Shown here: positions 24,585 to 33,950 of the stretch, piece after piece
Layout: each line of letters begins with the position of its first letter
Position numbering within the stretch: position 1 is the stretch's first letter
Notes under the pieces: generated by a model
Told to the model about the DNA's origin: nothing
The model's database searches: none
The model's input: the letters and a program-made list of their open reading frames with translations, nothing else
Position numbers and translations under genes: made by a program
Source: CAZJWR01 sp964549765
Lineage (GTDB): Bacteria > Zixibacteria > MSB-5A5 > GN15 > JAAZOE01
NCBI GenBank assembly: GCA_964549765.1
Contig: CAZJWR010000010.1
Coordinates: 1-64,000 of the forward strand
DNA: 64,000 nt
Reading direction: 5' to 3'

Positions 24585-25253
24585 CTACTTTCTCGGGATA
24601 ATATCCTGATTGGAAAGGTCGGGAACGATCTTGTCCGCGATCTCATCGCCGACCTCCTGGCTGGAACTGGGGTTGGACACTTCGCTCGTGCCCGACCAGA
24701 TCAGCGCGCCTTTACCCTTGGTACTCCATACATCCGTGCGGTCTCTCACGACCGTTTCTGTCTCGACGTAGCCGGGGCTATAGAACTCACCATAATAAAA
24801 GCCGTAGGCGCCATACCAGTCATCCCAACCGTCCCAGTCATCATCGCCGAAACCGAAGCCCGGTATGGCTCCGACATATCCCGGCTCATAGCTGGTTTTG
24901 ATCGTATTGGGAAGGTTCATGGTCACGATGACGCCGTCGAAATTATTCTCCTCCACCGCCGCCATCACCTGCGGCGTGTCCGGCGGCGCGTCGGGATAGA
25001 GCTTATATGACAGCGTTGCCGCCGTCCCGTACTTTTCCAGTTCCCCGGCGAATGTGTCTTCCCAAATACGGCGGTTGGCCGGGTTCTTTTTCATGGCGAC
25101 CACGAGCACGTTGGTCAGCGGCGTGCGCGTGAATTCCGGATTTTTCCAGACGTTGACCAGTTTAGCGGAACTGCATCCTATGAATCCGACGGCAGTGATA
25201 GTGAGTATCCCGATGATTCCGGTCATCCTGACAAAAAACGTGCGATGTTTCAC
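24585..25253 (-). CDS. DUF4136-like lipoprotein
   Basis: 222 residues with a type II signal peptide: basic start, hydrophobic core and lipobox VGFIGCSS, with Cys near residue 27. The mature part resembles DUF4136 lipoproteins (a KLVNVWKNPEF start, VLVVAMKKNPANRR, then EENNFDGVIVT), and ends with GALIWSGTSEVSNP and IADKIVPDLSNQDII as in that family. A Gly/Asp/Trp/Tyr-rich stretch (GFGDDDWDGWDDWYGAY) in the middle is low complexity. Predicted anchored to the outer or inner membrane, function unknown. Confidence 0.75.
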   Translation of the reverse strand: MKHRTFFVRMTGIIGILTITAVGFIGCSSAKLVNVWKNPEFTRTPLTNVLVVAMKKNPANRRIWEDTFAGELEKYGTAATLSYKLYPDAPPDTPQVMAAVEENNFDGVIVTMNLPNTIKTSYEPGYVGAIPGFGFGDDDWDGWDDWYGAYGFYYGEFYSPGYVETETVVRDRTDVWSTKGKGALIWSGTSEVSNPSSSQEVGDEIADKIVPDLSNQDIIPRK

Positions 25254-25631
25254 GGCGAATCCTCCTCATTTTGCGTCCTTCAGTTCAATCGATTTCGTAT
25301 CCAAGTTCCGTTTCTCGAGTCGTTCGCAGACCATTCCGTAAGATTCCGACGAAAACGCATCCTATACCGTCGCAGTTACTGATACGATCTCTGAGTCACT
25401 CCCCGCTAACAGGATATCCCGGCAAATCGGCGCTATCGGCGAGCGCGATTATTCGATCCGCGCCGTGTGCCGGGAATGGGCAAAACAATGGCCGGAGTCG
25501 TCAAGTCGACTCCGACCGAATTCGATTTGCCGATGCGATGCTATTGCCGGAAGAAGAGACTATCGCAGAGCATCTCTATAAGGTGATCGTCGTAGCTGTA
25601 ATCCGTCGGCGGACTGGGCGCGAACGGCGGA
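25254..25631. other. Intergenic gap with one hairpin
   Basis: 378 bases between the minus-strand dockerin gene and the lipoprotein gene. CGGAGTCG (25493-25500) and CGACTCCG (25507-25514) form a hairpin; no T run follows. No convincing gene or promoter was seen. Confidence 0.4.
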
Positions 25632-26498
25632 TCAATCGGCGGACTTTTCAGGGCACTCCGGCGGCGGGCCATTCCGGAAGGCCGCGTAGAGTAGGTATAG
25701 GGCATCGCCGAGATTGAGTACGCCGTCAAGATTGGCGTCGCCGAGCTGCCAGGGATCGGGCGCGGGGCCGCCCCGAAATATATAATTGATCATGAAGGCA
25801 ACGTCGACGATGTTTAACCTGCCGTCCCCGTTGGGATCGCCGCAGCGCAGTCGGACCGGCCAGCATCGAGGGGTGTCAAACTCGGGAACAATATCCATAT
25901 TAAAAATATTATCGTCGCAGGCACACCCGTATTCGGTGGTGTCGATACAGATCGTTCCGGCCAGGTCTGGGTCATACTGCGCCGACACCTTAAAATGCAA
26001 CCGAATCATATCTTGCATCGGACCGGTCGACAGTCCGGGGGATTCATAGCTTGAGCTTGCACCGCTGACGATAATCACATCTGATTGTAACTGACCGTAA
26101 AAATCGCTGATGTAACCACGCACGCCCCAATCAAAGGCCTCGTCAGGGGGATCAAGGCGGCTGCCCGGTGCGATAGTGAATTCTTCGTCGTCCGGAAGCC
26201 CGTCGGGCTGCGGGATATAGTTCATAGCAATATCACCTTCACGGGAAATACGATAGGTGAGGATAAAACCCCAGACGGGAATATCGTTTTCGACCCAGAT
26301 GCGAAACTGGTAATCGCCACCGACATAAATGACATCGACGGGATCAAAAGGATTTCCAGCGTGGACGGCGTCGATATGGACACGGTTTGCGGCCACGGCG
26401 GCCGATGGAAACAGCAGGCCGGCGACGACGGCGGTCGCCAGAGTCATCGCGGCAATAGAGATGCCGGTGCTTTTTCGGTGAGTTTGGCTACGGGACAT
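25632..26498 (-). CDS. Secreted protein with C-terminal dockerin type I domain
   Basis: 288 residues from ATG 26498, which has GGAGGG about eight bases upstream. Residues 1-38 are a signal peptide (basic start, hydrophobic core, AVAA). The middle resembles a cohesin-type or other beta-rich binding domain. The C-terminal about 60 residues carry two dockerin repeats: GDPNGDGRLNIVDVAFMINY and GDANLDGVLNLGDALYLLYA, each with Ca2+-binding Asp/Asn positions. FCB genomes of this type often encode many such surface or secreted dockerin proteins. No partner cohesin gene is seen here. Confidence 0.8.
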   Translation of the reverse strand: MSRSQTHRKSTGISIAAMTLATAVVAGLLFPSAAVAANRVHIDAVHAGNPFDPVDVIYVGGDYQFRIWVENDIPVWGFILTYRISREGDIAMNYIPQPDGLPDDEEFTIAPGSRLDPPDEAFDWGVRGYISDFYGQLQSDVIIVSGASSSYESPGLSTGPMQDMIRLHFKVSAQYDPDLAGTICIDTTEYGCACDDNIFNMDIVPEFDTPRCWPVRLRCGDPNGDGRLNIVDVAFMINYIFRGGPAPDPWQLGDANLDGVLNLGDALYLLYAAFRNGPPPECPEKSAD

Positions 26499-26704
26499 GT
26501 TAATGGCCCTCCCGACGACGGTGATCGGTGTGTCTCTGATGCCCGTGCAATGATGACAGGTTGTCATTTACATGATAAATGAGATTGACTTTTCTGTCAA
26601 GGATTATTTCGCCTCAACGCCAAGCGGCTGAGGAGCTTGCAAATATTAATCGCAAAATTATAATTACGGGGTCGTCGGCCGGCGGCCGTACCGCCGGCTC
26701 ACGC

Positions 26705-29263
26705 CTACATGTTCCACGTAATCAGGCGGGGATGATGCTTGATAATGTGCCGGCTGTTGTACGGAACCACCCGGGCCGTGATTCCCATCCGGCCTGATCG
26801 CGTGCAGACCATATCGACATGGTACATATGATGCCCGTCCTGGGTCGATTCGTCGAGCGTGGCTGTGAACGATTCACTGTTCACCAATTGATCCTGGGCG
26901 TTGAGGCCGCCCCGCACCACCTCCACCCGGATATCGTCCGGCGACAACTCGCCCAAAAAGACCTTGATCTTGACCGGCATCGTCTGGCCCACCTTGGCCG
27001 ACCCGTCCGTGTCCGGCAATTCCACCGATGACACCGAGACCTTGCCCCAGTCATCGCGGATGCGTCGATTCCATGCGGAAATATCCCGCGTCAGATTGTA
27101 GGTATCGGAACACAGGCTGTCGCAGGCCTGGATGGCCGGAATGTAGAATTTTTCGCAGTATTCCCGGACCATGCGATGGGCCGAGAAATTCTTCCCGATG
27201 GCGATAATCGAATTTTTCATCATCCGCACCCATTCGTGCGAATAATCCTTTTTCTCCCGCTGATAAAACGTCGGAATGACGTCACGTTCCAGCGCATCAT
27301 AGAGCGCCTGCGATTCGATATAGTCCTGCTCCTCGTTGGTAGCGTAATCGCGCGGAATGCCGATGCCCCAGCCGATATCCGGCGTGTATCCCTCCTGCCA
27401 CCAGCCGTCGAAGGTGGACAGATTCAGGGCGCCGTTGAGGGCGGCTTTCATGCCCGATGTGCCCGACGCCTCCAGCGGCCGCCTCGGGGTATTCAACCAG
27501 ACGTCGATGCCGGCCACCAAGCGGCAGGCAAGGTCGAGGTCGTAGTTTTCCAGAAAAACGATATTGTTGCGGAATCCGTCCTGCTGGGCAATGTGAATAA
27601 TCGACTTGATAATCTCTTTGCCGGCGTTGTCCCGGGGATGGGCCTTTCCGGCTATAACGACCTGCACCGGCCGTTCCGCATCGCCGATAATTTTCCCGAG
27701 CCGTTCCAAATCATAGAACAGCATGTTCCCGCGTTTGTAGGCGGCGAATCGCCGGGCGAAGCCGATGGTCAGGGCATGGGGATCGAAAATCTCCTCGGTG
27801 CGTTTCAACTCCTGCTGCGATTTTCCCTTGATCTCCAGTTGATGCCGCACCCGCTCGCGGGTGAAAAACACCAACTGCTCCTTATTCTGCTGATGCGATC
27901 GCCACAGTTCGCCGTCGGGAATCCGGCGGATGTTGTCCCAGCAGGTGGGATCCTCCGGCTGCTCGACAAACCTCGGCCCCAGGTACGTTTCGTACAATTC
28001 CCGGAGATTGGGAGCGATCCAGCTGTAGGTATGAACGCCGTTGGTGATTGCCGTCACCGGCACCTCCTCCTCGGTGAACCCGGGCCACACCTGCCGCCAC
28101 ATCAACCGCGCCGTCTGTCCGTGCAATTTCGAAACGCCGTTGGCGAACGCCGACAGTCGCAGCGCGCCCACTGTCATGGTAAACGGCGCCTGCGGGTCAT
28201 TTTCGGCCACCTGCCCCAATTTCATCAAATCCCGGAACGACTTTCCCAGCGAATTGGCCAGCCACCGCAGGTATTTTTCCATCAGTTTGCCGTCGAACGT
28301 CTCGTTGCCGGCGGGCACCGGCGTGTGGGTCGTGAAAATATTGGTCGACCAAACCACTTCCCGTGCCTCTTCGAAGGATAATTTTTCTTTTTCTATCAGG
28401 CGCCGGATCCGTTCCAGGCACATGAACATGGAATGTCCTTCATTCAGATGATACGCCCGGGGCGCGTATCCCAGCGCCTCCAGCGCCCGCACGCCGCCGA
28501 CGCCCAAAACGATCTCCTGGCGGATGCGTATATCTTTGTCGCCGCTGTATAGTTGATAGGTGATTTCGCGGTGCATCGAGGGATTTTCCGGGATATTCGT
28601 GTCCAGCAGATACAACGGCACCCGTCCCACCGGGACGCGCCAAATCTGGGCTTTCACGACGCTGTCGCCGATTTCGATATTGATCTTAAGCGGCTGACCA
28701 TCCTTGTCGCGCTCCATATACACCGGCATATTGTACCAGTCGTTTTCGCGGTAGCTTTCATTCTGCCAGCCGTCGGCGTTCAATGTTTGCTGGAAATACC
28801 CGTACCGGTACAGCAGGCCGATCGCGACAAGCGGCACGCCCAAATCCGAGGCCGTCTTGAGGTGATCGCCGGAAAGCACCCCCAGGCCGCCCGAATACAT
28901 CGGCAGCGACACGTCCAGGCCGAACTCACATGAAAAATACGCCACCTTGGCGTCCTTGCAGGCCGGGTAGCGGGCCTCGAACCATTTTTTCTGGCCCATG
29001 TAATCATTGAACGCGGCGTAGACCCGCTCCAAGTGGGCCACGAACGATTCGTCCTCAGCGGCTTCGCGCAGCTTCTCCTGGGATACCTGCGCCAGCATCT
29101 GAACCGGGTTTTGATTGCTCGCCACCCAGGCGTCCTGATCCAGCCGCCGGAAAAGGCTGATCAGATCGGGCGTCCAGGCATACCAAACATTATGCGCCAA
29201 ATCCTGCAGGTGGGCTATTTTATCGGGAAGCGACGGCAAGACCAAAATCGGCTTAATCTTCAT
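26705..29263 (-). CDS. glgP: Alpha-glucan (glycogen) phosphorylase
   Basis: 852 residues, the size of the short TIGR02094-type phosphorylases. Features: LAHNVWYAW near residue 25, SCEFGLDVSLPMYSGGLGVLSGDH, GNETFDGKLMEKYL, FDPHALTIGFARRFAAYKR, GKAHPRDN, and the PLP-binding region EASGTSGMKAALNGALNLS. It releases glucose-1-phosphate from glycogen or maltodextrin. The C-terminal about 130 residues form a beta-rich extension typical of this subgroup. It is divergent from pfkA; both serve sugar catabolism. Confidence 0.95.
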   Translation of the reverse strand: MKIKPILVLPSLPDKIAHLQDLAHNVWYAWTPDLISLFRRLDQDAWVASNQNPVQMLAQVSQEKLREAAEDESFVAHLERVYAAFNDYMGQKKWFEARYPACKDAKVAYFSCEFGLDVSLPMYSGGLGVLSGDHLKTASDLGVPLVAIGLLYRYGYFQQTLNADGWQNESYRENDWYNMPVYMERDKDGQPLKINIEIGDSVVKAQIWRVPVGRVPLYLLDTNIPENPSMHREITYQLYSGDKDIRIRQEIVLGVGGVRALEALGYAPRAYHLNEGHSMFMCLERIRRLIEKEKLSFEEAREVVWSTNIFTTHTPVPAGNETFDGKLMEKYLRWLANSLGKSFRDLMKLGQVAENDPQAPFTMTVGALRLSAFANGVSKLHGQTARLMWRQVWPGFTEEEVPVTAITNGVHTYSWIAPNLRELYETYLGPRFVEQPEDPTCWDNIRRIPDGELWRSHQQNKEQLVFFTRERVRHQLEIKGKSQQELKRTEEIFDPHALTIGFARRFAAYKRGNMLFYDLERLGKIIGDAERPVQVVIAGKAHPRDNAGKEIIKSIIHIAQQDGFRNNIVFLENYDLDLACRLVAGIDVWLNTPRRPLEASGTSGMKAALNGALNLSTFDGWWQEGYTPDIGWGIGIPRDYATNEEQDYIESQALYDALERDVIPTFYQREKKDYSHEWVRMMKNSIIAIGKNFSAHRMVREYCEKFYIPAIQACDSLCSDTYNLTRDISAWNRRIRDDWGKVSVSSVELPDTDGSAKVGQTMPVKIKVFLGELSPDDIRVEVVRGGLNAQDQLVNSESFTATLDESTQDGHHMYHVDMVCTRSGRMGITARVVPYNSRHIIKHHPRLITWNM

Positions 29264-29546
29264 TTTTCCAATCCCATGTGCTTCGAATGGTTGCGCCGAC
29301 GGCTCTTTATATTCCGCCAGCCCGGTTTCTCAGGCGAATTGCGGCCCCGGCGTGTCTTCATGTTATCGGCATGAGGGCGGAATATCCTTATTCGCCGCCG
29401 GCCGCATGCCGAGTGTCCTTCGACCGCAAATCTATTGTTCCACCTTAGCAAAAACAACGCTATTCGTAAAACATAAATTCCTTGCGCTTGATCTCCGCAA
29501 CTATTATGTCGATAACATAGGTTAAACGGAAGAGAACGGAAAACTT

Positions 29547-30689
29547 ATGGCAAAACAGATGCGTATCGGGGTCCTGACCGGCGGCGGCGACTGCCCCGGC
29601 CTCAACGCCGTCATCAGGGCGGTCGTCAAAACGGCGATCAACGATTTCGATATGTCCGTCATCGGCTTCAAAGACGGCTTCGAAGGGCTCGTCCTCGGCA
29701 ATTACATATCGCTTAGCCGGAATTCCGTGTCAGGCATTCTCACCTACGGCGGCACGATCCTCGGTGCGTCGAATCGCGCCGACCCGTTCAATTTTCCCAT
29801 ACCCCAGAAGGACTCCTATGTCTATCTCGACCGCTCCTCCGAACTGGTGGCCAATTATGAACGGCTGGGTCTCGACGCCGTGATTGTCATCGGCGGCGAC
29901 GGCACCATGTCGGCAGCGGCGCAGTTGACCAAATTGGGCATCAATATCATCGGCGTCCCCAAAACGATCGACAACGACCTCTGGGGCTCCGACCAGACCT
30001 TTGGTTTTGATTCGGCGCTGACCACCGCCACCGAGGCGATCGACAAAATCCACAGCACGGCTCAGTCGCATCATCGGGTCATGATTATCGAGGTCATGGG
30101 CCGTTACGCGGGATGGCTGGCGCTGGCGTCGGGGCTGGCCGGCGGCGGCGATATTATCCTGATACCGGAAATCCCGTATGATCTCGACGCTATCTGCGAC
30201 AAGGTCAAGGACCGCAATCGCAGTGGCAAGAATTTTTCGATAGTCGTCGTCGGTGAGGGCGCCAAACCCGAAGGCGGCGATATGGTCGTCAAGCGGCACG
30301 TGGAAAACTCGCCCGACGCCATTCGTCTCGGCGGTATTTCCAATTTGCTGGCCGAGGAAATCGACCGCTGCACCAAGCTGGAAACCCGCGTGACCATTCT
30401 GGGCCATCTTGTGCGCGGCGGGTCGCCGACGGCTTTCGACCGTCTGCTGGCAACGCATTTCGGTTGCGAATCGGTGCGAATGGCGGCACGGCATGAATTC
30501 GGCCGTCTGATCGTGCTCAAAGGGATAGAAATCAAATCGATACCGATCGCCGACGCCGCAGGCAAGGTCCGCACCGTGCCGTTGGATTCATATCTGATCA
30601 CATCCGCCCTTTCGACCGGCGTATCGCTCGGCATCACCGAGGAAAAGCTACAGGAGCTGCGCGGCGAAGCCCTCGCCGCCCGGCAATAA
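29547..30689 (+). CDS. pfkA: 6-phosphofructokinase, G/K-type signature
   Basis: 380 residues. Family motifs are clear: TGGGDCPGLNAVIR at residue about 10, IGGDGTMSAA with G119, PKTIDNDL with K139, and MGRYAGWLALASG, GEGAKP, LGHLVRGG. In E. coli numbering G119 is position 104 and K139 position 124. ATP-specific enzymes have Gly/Gly and PPi-dependent ones Asp/Lys, so this Gly/Lys pair is mixed; trypanosomatid ATP-dependent enzymes have the same pair. It phosphorylates fructose-6-phosphate in glycolysis. The ribosome binding site is not a strong match. Confidence 0.95.
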   Translation: MAKQMRIGVLTGGGDCPGLNAVIRAVVKTAINDFDMSVIGFKDGFEGLVLGNYISLSRNSVSGILTYGGTILGASNRADPFNFPIPQKDSYVYLDRSSELVANYERLGLDAVIVIGGDGTMSAAAQLTKLGINIIGVPKTIDNDLWGSDQTFGFDSALTTATEAIDKIHSTAQSHHRVMIIEVMGRYAGWLALASGLAGGGDIILIPEIPYDLDAICDKVKDRNRSGKNFSIVVVGEGAKPEGGDMVVKRHVENSPDAIRLGGISNLLAEEIDRCTKLETRVTILGHLVRGGSPTAFDRLLATHFGCESVRMAARHEFGRLIVLKGIEIKSIPIADAAGKVRTVPLDSYLITSALSTGVSLGITEEKLQELRGEALAARQ

Positions 30690-30699
30690 ACGATTTGTC

Positions 30700-30717
30700 A
30701 AAACCCTGAAGGGTTTC
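30700..30717. repeat. REP-like hairpin, copy 3
   Basis: AAAACCCTGAAGGGTTTC, followed by GACCTACC, matches copies at 11035 and 12831 but with a shorter loop. It lies just after the pfkA stop. Confidence 0.6.
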
Positions 30718-30783
30718 GACCTACCAGGCTACGACAAGAAGTCGTTGCCGTCCAGCGGTGCCACCGGATCGAGAGGAAAATGA

Positions 30784-30811
30784 TTGACATAGAAAAAACA
30801 TACTGTATTTT
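30784..30811 (+). promoter_or_regulatory. Promoter of the DUF6978/DUF1828 cassette
   Basis: TTGACA (30784-30789), a 16-base spacer and TATTTT (30806-30811), about 100 bases before the first gene of the cassette. Confidence 0.55.
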
Positions 30812-30911
30812 AGCCTCAAGGCGTGCCTTGGCATATTCAGTTCTTCATATAAAGGAAAAGTGAGCAGAGTATGGAGTAATTGCAGGCATCGCAGTTGGTA
30901 TCGGAGGTGTG

Positions 30912-31364
30912 ATGGCGGATATTGACTTAACTCAGGAGGAAGCGGACGCACTGATTGCTATGGAAAAGCATGCAGTGGATTTATCTGTGAATTGGGAATA
31001 TCCAGATACAGGCGGATCAATTTCGATTCCGCTCCAGTCGTCGGACAAGCGTGAACGATTCCTTCTGGATATAAGCCGAGGAAGAATCGATTTGCAGAAA
31101 GGCAAGTACCAAAATAGAGCCCGCCAAGTGATAGTCCTCGCGCGACTAGATTACGGTGGATCACCCCACAGAAATCCGGATGGGATTGAAGTGGCTTGTC
31201 CTCATCTTCACATTTTTAGGGAAGGGTTCGGAGATAAATGGGCCGCACCATTGCCGCCTGATTTCGTGGACGACCCAGATGACCGGTTGAAATTGATGGA
31301 TGCATTTCTCAAGTACTGCAACGTTACAATTCGGCCAAATATCAGCTTTGGGCTTTTCATATGA
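30912..31364 (+). CDS. DUF6978-family protein
   Basis: 150 residues from ATG 30912, with GGAGGTGTG directly upstream. Recognised from [53 protein letters not shown] and [16 protein letters not shown], matching the DUF6978 pattern. Function unknown. It overlaps the next gene by four bases (ATGA), so the two form a translationally coupled pair. The codon use is AT-richer than pfkA upstream and the epimerase downstream, in line with an acquired cassette. Confidence 0.75.
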   Translation: MADIDLTQEEADALIAMEKHAVDLSVNWEYPDTGGSISIPLQSSDKRERFLLDISRGRIDLQKGKYQNRARQVIVLARLDYGGSPHRNPDGIEVACPHLHIFREGFGDKWAAPLPPDFVDDPDDRLKLMDAFLKYCNVTIRPNISFGLFI

Positions 31365-32131
31365 TAGACCAAATTAGAGAGCTTCTGGATCAATACTCCA
31401 AATGGCTTAGGGATAAGACAACGCTTAGGCGTATAAACGAAAAGTGGATTGAGATTACTACACCTCATCTTGATCGACATAATGATTACGTTCAGGTGTA
31501 TTGTAGGCTCGATCCTGATAATGGCTTGGTGCTGTCAGACGGTGGTTACATTATAGATGATTTAAAATCATCTGGCTGCGAATTGAAAACGCCAAAGCGG
31601 CAGGGCCTCCTAAGAATGACCTTAAATGGTTTTGGTGTTCAGCTTGAAGGGGATTCTTTGATAATTCATGCGACACCGGAAACATTCCCTCTGCAGAAGC
31701 ACAATCTTGTCCAGGCGATGCTCGCGGTTAATGATCTATTTTACCTCAGCCAGCCCACCGTAACCAGCATTTTCATTGAGGATGTTACAAACTGGCTCGA
31801 ATTGCACGAGGTTCGATATACTCCTCGTGTCAAATTTACAGGTCATACTGGATTCGACCACTTATTTGATTTCGTGATACCCAAATCGCGTCAGCAGCCT
31901 GAGCGGATCATAAAAGCTATTAATAGGCCCAATAGGGAACAAGCTCAATCGTTGGTATTCGCATGGCTGGATACACGTGAAGTCCGTCCTCGAGACTCAC
32001 GTGCATATGCGATTCTGAATGATACTGAGCAAGACCTAGCCTCAGATGTTGGCGAGGCGCTTAAAAGATATGAGATAGTGCCAGTTCCTTGGAGCGAAAG
32101 AGAGAAAGCAAGGGAAGAACTTGTCGCCTGA
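31361..32131 (+). CDS. DUF1828/DUF1829 domain protein
   Basis: 256 residues. The N-terminal half matches DUF1828 ([53 protein letters not shown]) and the C-terminal half DUF1829 ([33 protein letters not shown]). These domains are known mostly from mobile or phage-related loci; biochemical function is unknown. The overlap with the DUF6978 gene and the shared AT-rich composition suggest a two-gene module such as a defence or toxin-antitoxin system, but this is inference. A hairpin follows ten bases after the stop. Confidence 0.75.
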   Translation: MIDQIRELLDQYSKWLRDKTTLRRINEKWIEITTPHLDRHNDYVQVYCRLDPDNGLVLSDGGYIIDDLKSSGCELKTPKRQGLLRMTLNGFGVQLEGDSLIIHATPETFPLQKHNLVQAMLAVNDLFYLSQPTVTSIFIEDVTNWLELHEVRYTPRVKFTGHTGFDHLFDFVIPKSRQQPERIIKAINRPNREQAQSLVFAWLDTREVRPRDSRAYAILNDTEQDLASDVGEALKRYEIVPVPWSEREKAREELVA

Positions 32132-32140
32132 ACCGGGTGC

Positions 32141-32159
32141 CCCACAGCTCTGCTGTGGG
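32141..32159. terminator. Hairpin after the DUF1828 gene
   Basis: CCCACAGC (32141-32148), loop TCT, GCTGTGGG (32152-32159), a perfect eight-base stem 10 bases downstream of the gene. There is no clear T run. It may be a stabiliser or a REP-like element. Confidence 0.45.
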
Positions 32160-32494
32160 ATTAGTTGGCGCCGATCAGATATTCGCAATCCTGCAATTCC
32201 ATTCACAATGCGTCATCTTTTTGTAGCGAATCGATGCAGTTTGTGTTGCCGGGCGCTTATATAGAGGCACTATTGATGAAAGGCAGGCCTATACATGGGC
32301 CAAAAAAATCGAATCCACCGACGCGTCATCACCGATCACACAACTCGTTGCCAGGCAATCGCGGTTTCCCGGAAATGCAAAAATGACAAAACGAACCCAA
32401 TTCATTGCACTATCATGTCTGCGTTAAAGTTACCGGGAATTTTTGAATTTTCTGCTTGGTCCGCCGAGGACCCGCCGACACCTCCGGATTTGAC
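32160..32494. other. Intergenic gap, nothing clear
   Basis: AT-rich 335-base stretch between the DUF1828 gene and the epimerase promoter. Short open frames on the plus strand have no ribosome binding site. No RNA gene or repeat was recognised. Confidence 0.4.
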
Positions 32495-32523
32495 TTGAAA
32501 AGGCTCGCCGAACTCTATACATT
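32495..32523 (+). promoter_or_regulatory. Promoter placed for a leaderless epimerase mRNA
   Basis: TTGAAA (32495-32500), a 17-base spacer and TACATT (32518-32523). The ATG at 32530 begins seven bases after the -10, where transcription would be expected to start, and there is no ribosome binding site. Confidence 0.5.
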
Positions 32524-32529
32524 GCCGCA

Positions 32530-33525
32530 ATGCAAAACGGCGAGGTCAAGACGGTTCTGGTCACCGGGGCCAACGGCTTTATCGGCAGCCGCGTCTGCCA
32601 ATTGCTGGTCGCGTCCGGCTATGCCGTGCGCATTATCTGCCGCCAAACCTCCGACCTGTCGCTGATCCAGGATATCCCCTACGCCAAATTCATCGGCGAT
32701 ATCACCGACCCGGACACGCTGGGCGCGGCCGTCTCCGGCGTCGATTATATCATCCACCTGGCCGGGTTGGTCAAGGCCAAAACCGAAGCCGCCTTTTTCC
32801 GCGTCAACCAGTACGGCACACTGTGCCTGCTGAACGCCGTCAAGAACAACAACCTCGACCTCAAAAAATTCGTCCTGATATCATCGGTGGCGGCCTCCGG
32901 GCCTGCCTCCGATATTCCCCGCAAGGAAAGCGACCCGCCGGCGCCGATCACCACCTACGGCCGGTCCAAACTGGCGGGTGAGGAGGCGACGCGGCCGTTT
33001 CGCGATCTTATCCCGATCGCGGTCGTCCGGCCCCCGGCCGTGTACGGCCCCGGCGATCAGGCGATCCTGACGGTGTTCGACGTCGTCAACAAGGGACTCC
33101 GGCCGTACATGGCAGGCGGCAACAACCGGGTGCAGATGGTGTATGTCGACGATCTGGCTCGGGGTATCAAGGCTGCCATGGAATCGGATCGAAGCGCGGG
33201 GGAGACCTATTTTATCGCTGACACACAATCGTACTCGGTGCGGGAAATGATGGATATAATCGGACGACTGCTGGATAAGAAGGGGATTGGAATAACAATC
33301 CCCATGTGGCTGTTGAAAATCATCGCCTTTTTTTCGGAAACGTTTTTCAAAATGATCGGACGGACGCCGATGTTTTCACGCCAGAAAGTCAGGGACTTGA
33401 CCACGGACTGGAAGCTGGATGTATCCAAGGCGCGCGATCACCTCGATTTCGAAACCGCGGTCGATTTTCCCGAAGGCGCACGAATCACCATCGAATGGTA
33501 TCGCCGGGAGGGATGGTTGAAATGA
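32530..33525 (+). CDS. NAD-dependent epimerase/dehydratase (extended SDR family)
   Basis: 331 residues. The N-terminal VLVTGANGFIGSRVCQLL is the NAD(P)-binding GxxGxxG motif; YGRSKLAGE carries the catalytic Tyr/Lys pair, and RPPAVYGPGD is typical of the extended SDR family. The C-terminal region (residues about 250-331) includes hydrophobic stretches. The nearest known relatives include sugar epimerases and 3-beta-hydroxysteroid dehydrogenase-like proteins; substrate not deducible. Overlaps the next gene by four bases (ATGA). Confidence 0.8.
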   Translation: MQNGEVKTVLVTGANGFIGSRVCQLLVASGYAVRIICRQTSDLSLIQDIPYAKFIGDITDPDTLGAAVSGVDYIIHLAGLVKAKTEAAFFRVNQYGTLCLLNAVKNNNLDLKKFVLISSVAASGPASDIPRKESDPPAPITTYGRSKLAGEEATRPFRDLIPIAVVRPPAVYGPGDQAILTVFDVVNKGLRPYMAGGNNRVQMVYVDDLARGIKAAMESDRSAGETYFIADTQSYSVREMMDIIGRLLDKKGIGITIPMWLLKIIAFFSETFFKMIGRTPMFSRQKVRDLTTDWKLDVSKARDHLDFETAVDFPEGARITIEWYRREGWLK

Positions 33526-33941
33526 TCAATGAACGATTGCTGTTGGCGGCTTTGCTGTGGGCCGGGCTGGCGTTGCTGGTCTTCGAACTGATCTGGTACT
33601 TTCTGGAAAAGAAACTGGCATTGCTGAAGAATTTTCCGTCGCAGCTTCTGGAAGATTCCGGGGTGGGATTCTTCATCTCCAGATACATCTTGCAATTGGC
33701 TTTTCTGGTAGTGGTGCCGACCGTGGCATACAGCTGGTTTTATGTGCTCGTGCCGTTTTACGGCGTGCGGGCGGGTATATCCATGGCGATATTCCTGTTT
33801 GTGCTGGGCATCGTGCCTTTCGCCGTCACGGTCCTGATGCGGATCAAACTGCCGCTGTCGTTTATGCTGTTCCAATTGGCCGGATACCTGCTCAAGATCA
33901 TGATCGTCTACGGTATCATCGCCTATCTCTACACTCTATAG
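33522..33941 (+). CDS. Small membrane protein with four predicted helices
   Basis: 139 residues. Four hydrophobic segments are visible (LLAALLWAGLALLVFELIWYF, YILQLAFLVVVPTVAYSWFYVL, ISMAIFLFVLGIVPFAVTVLM and LLKIMIVYGIIAYLYTL). It overlaps the upstream epimerase gene by ATGA and ends ten bases before the class V aminotransferase gene, so it is in the same operon. Function unknown. Confidence 0.7.
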   Translation: MINERLLLAALLWAGLALLVFELIWYFLEKKLALLKNFPSQLLEDSGVGFFISRYILQLAFLVVVPTVAYSWFYVLVPFYGVRAGISMAIFLFVLGIVPFAVTVLMRIKLPLSFMLFQLAGYLLKIMIVYGIIAYLYTL

Positions 33942-33950
33942 GAGTACATC

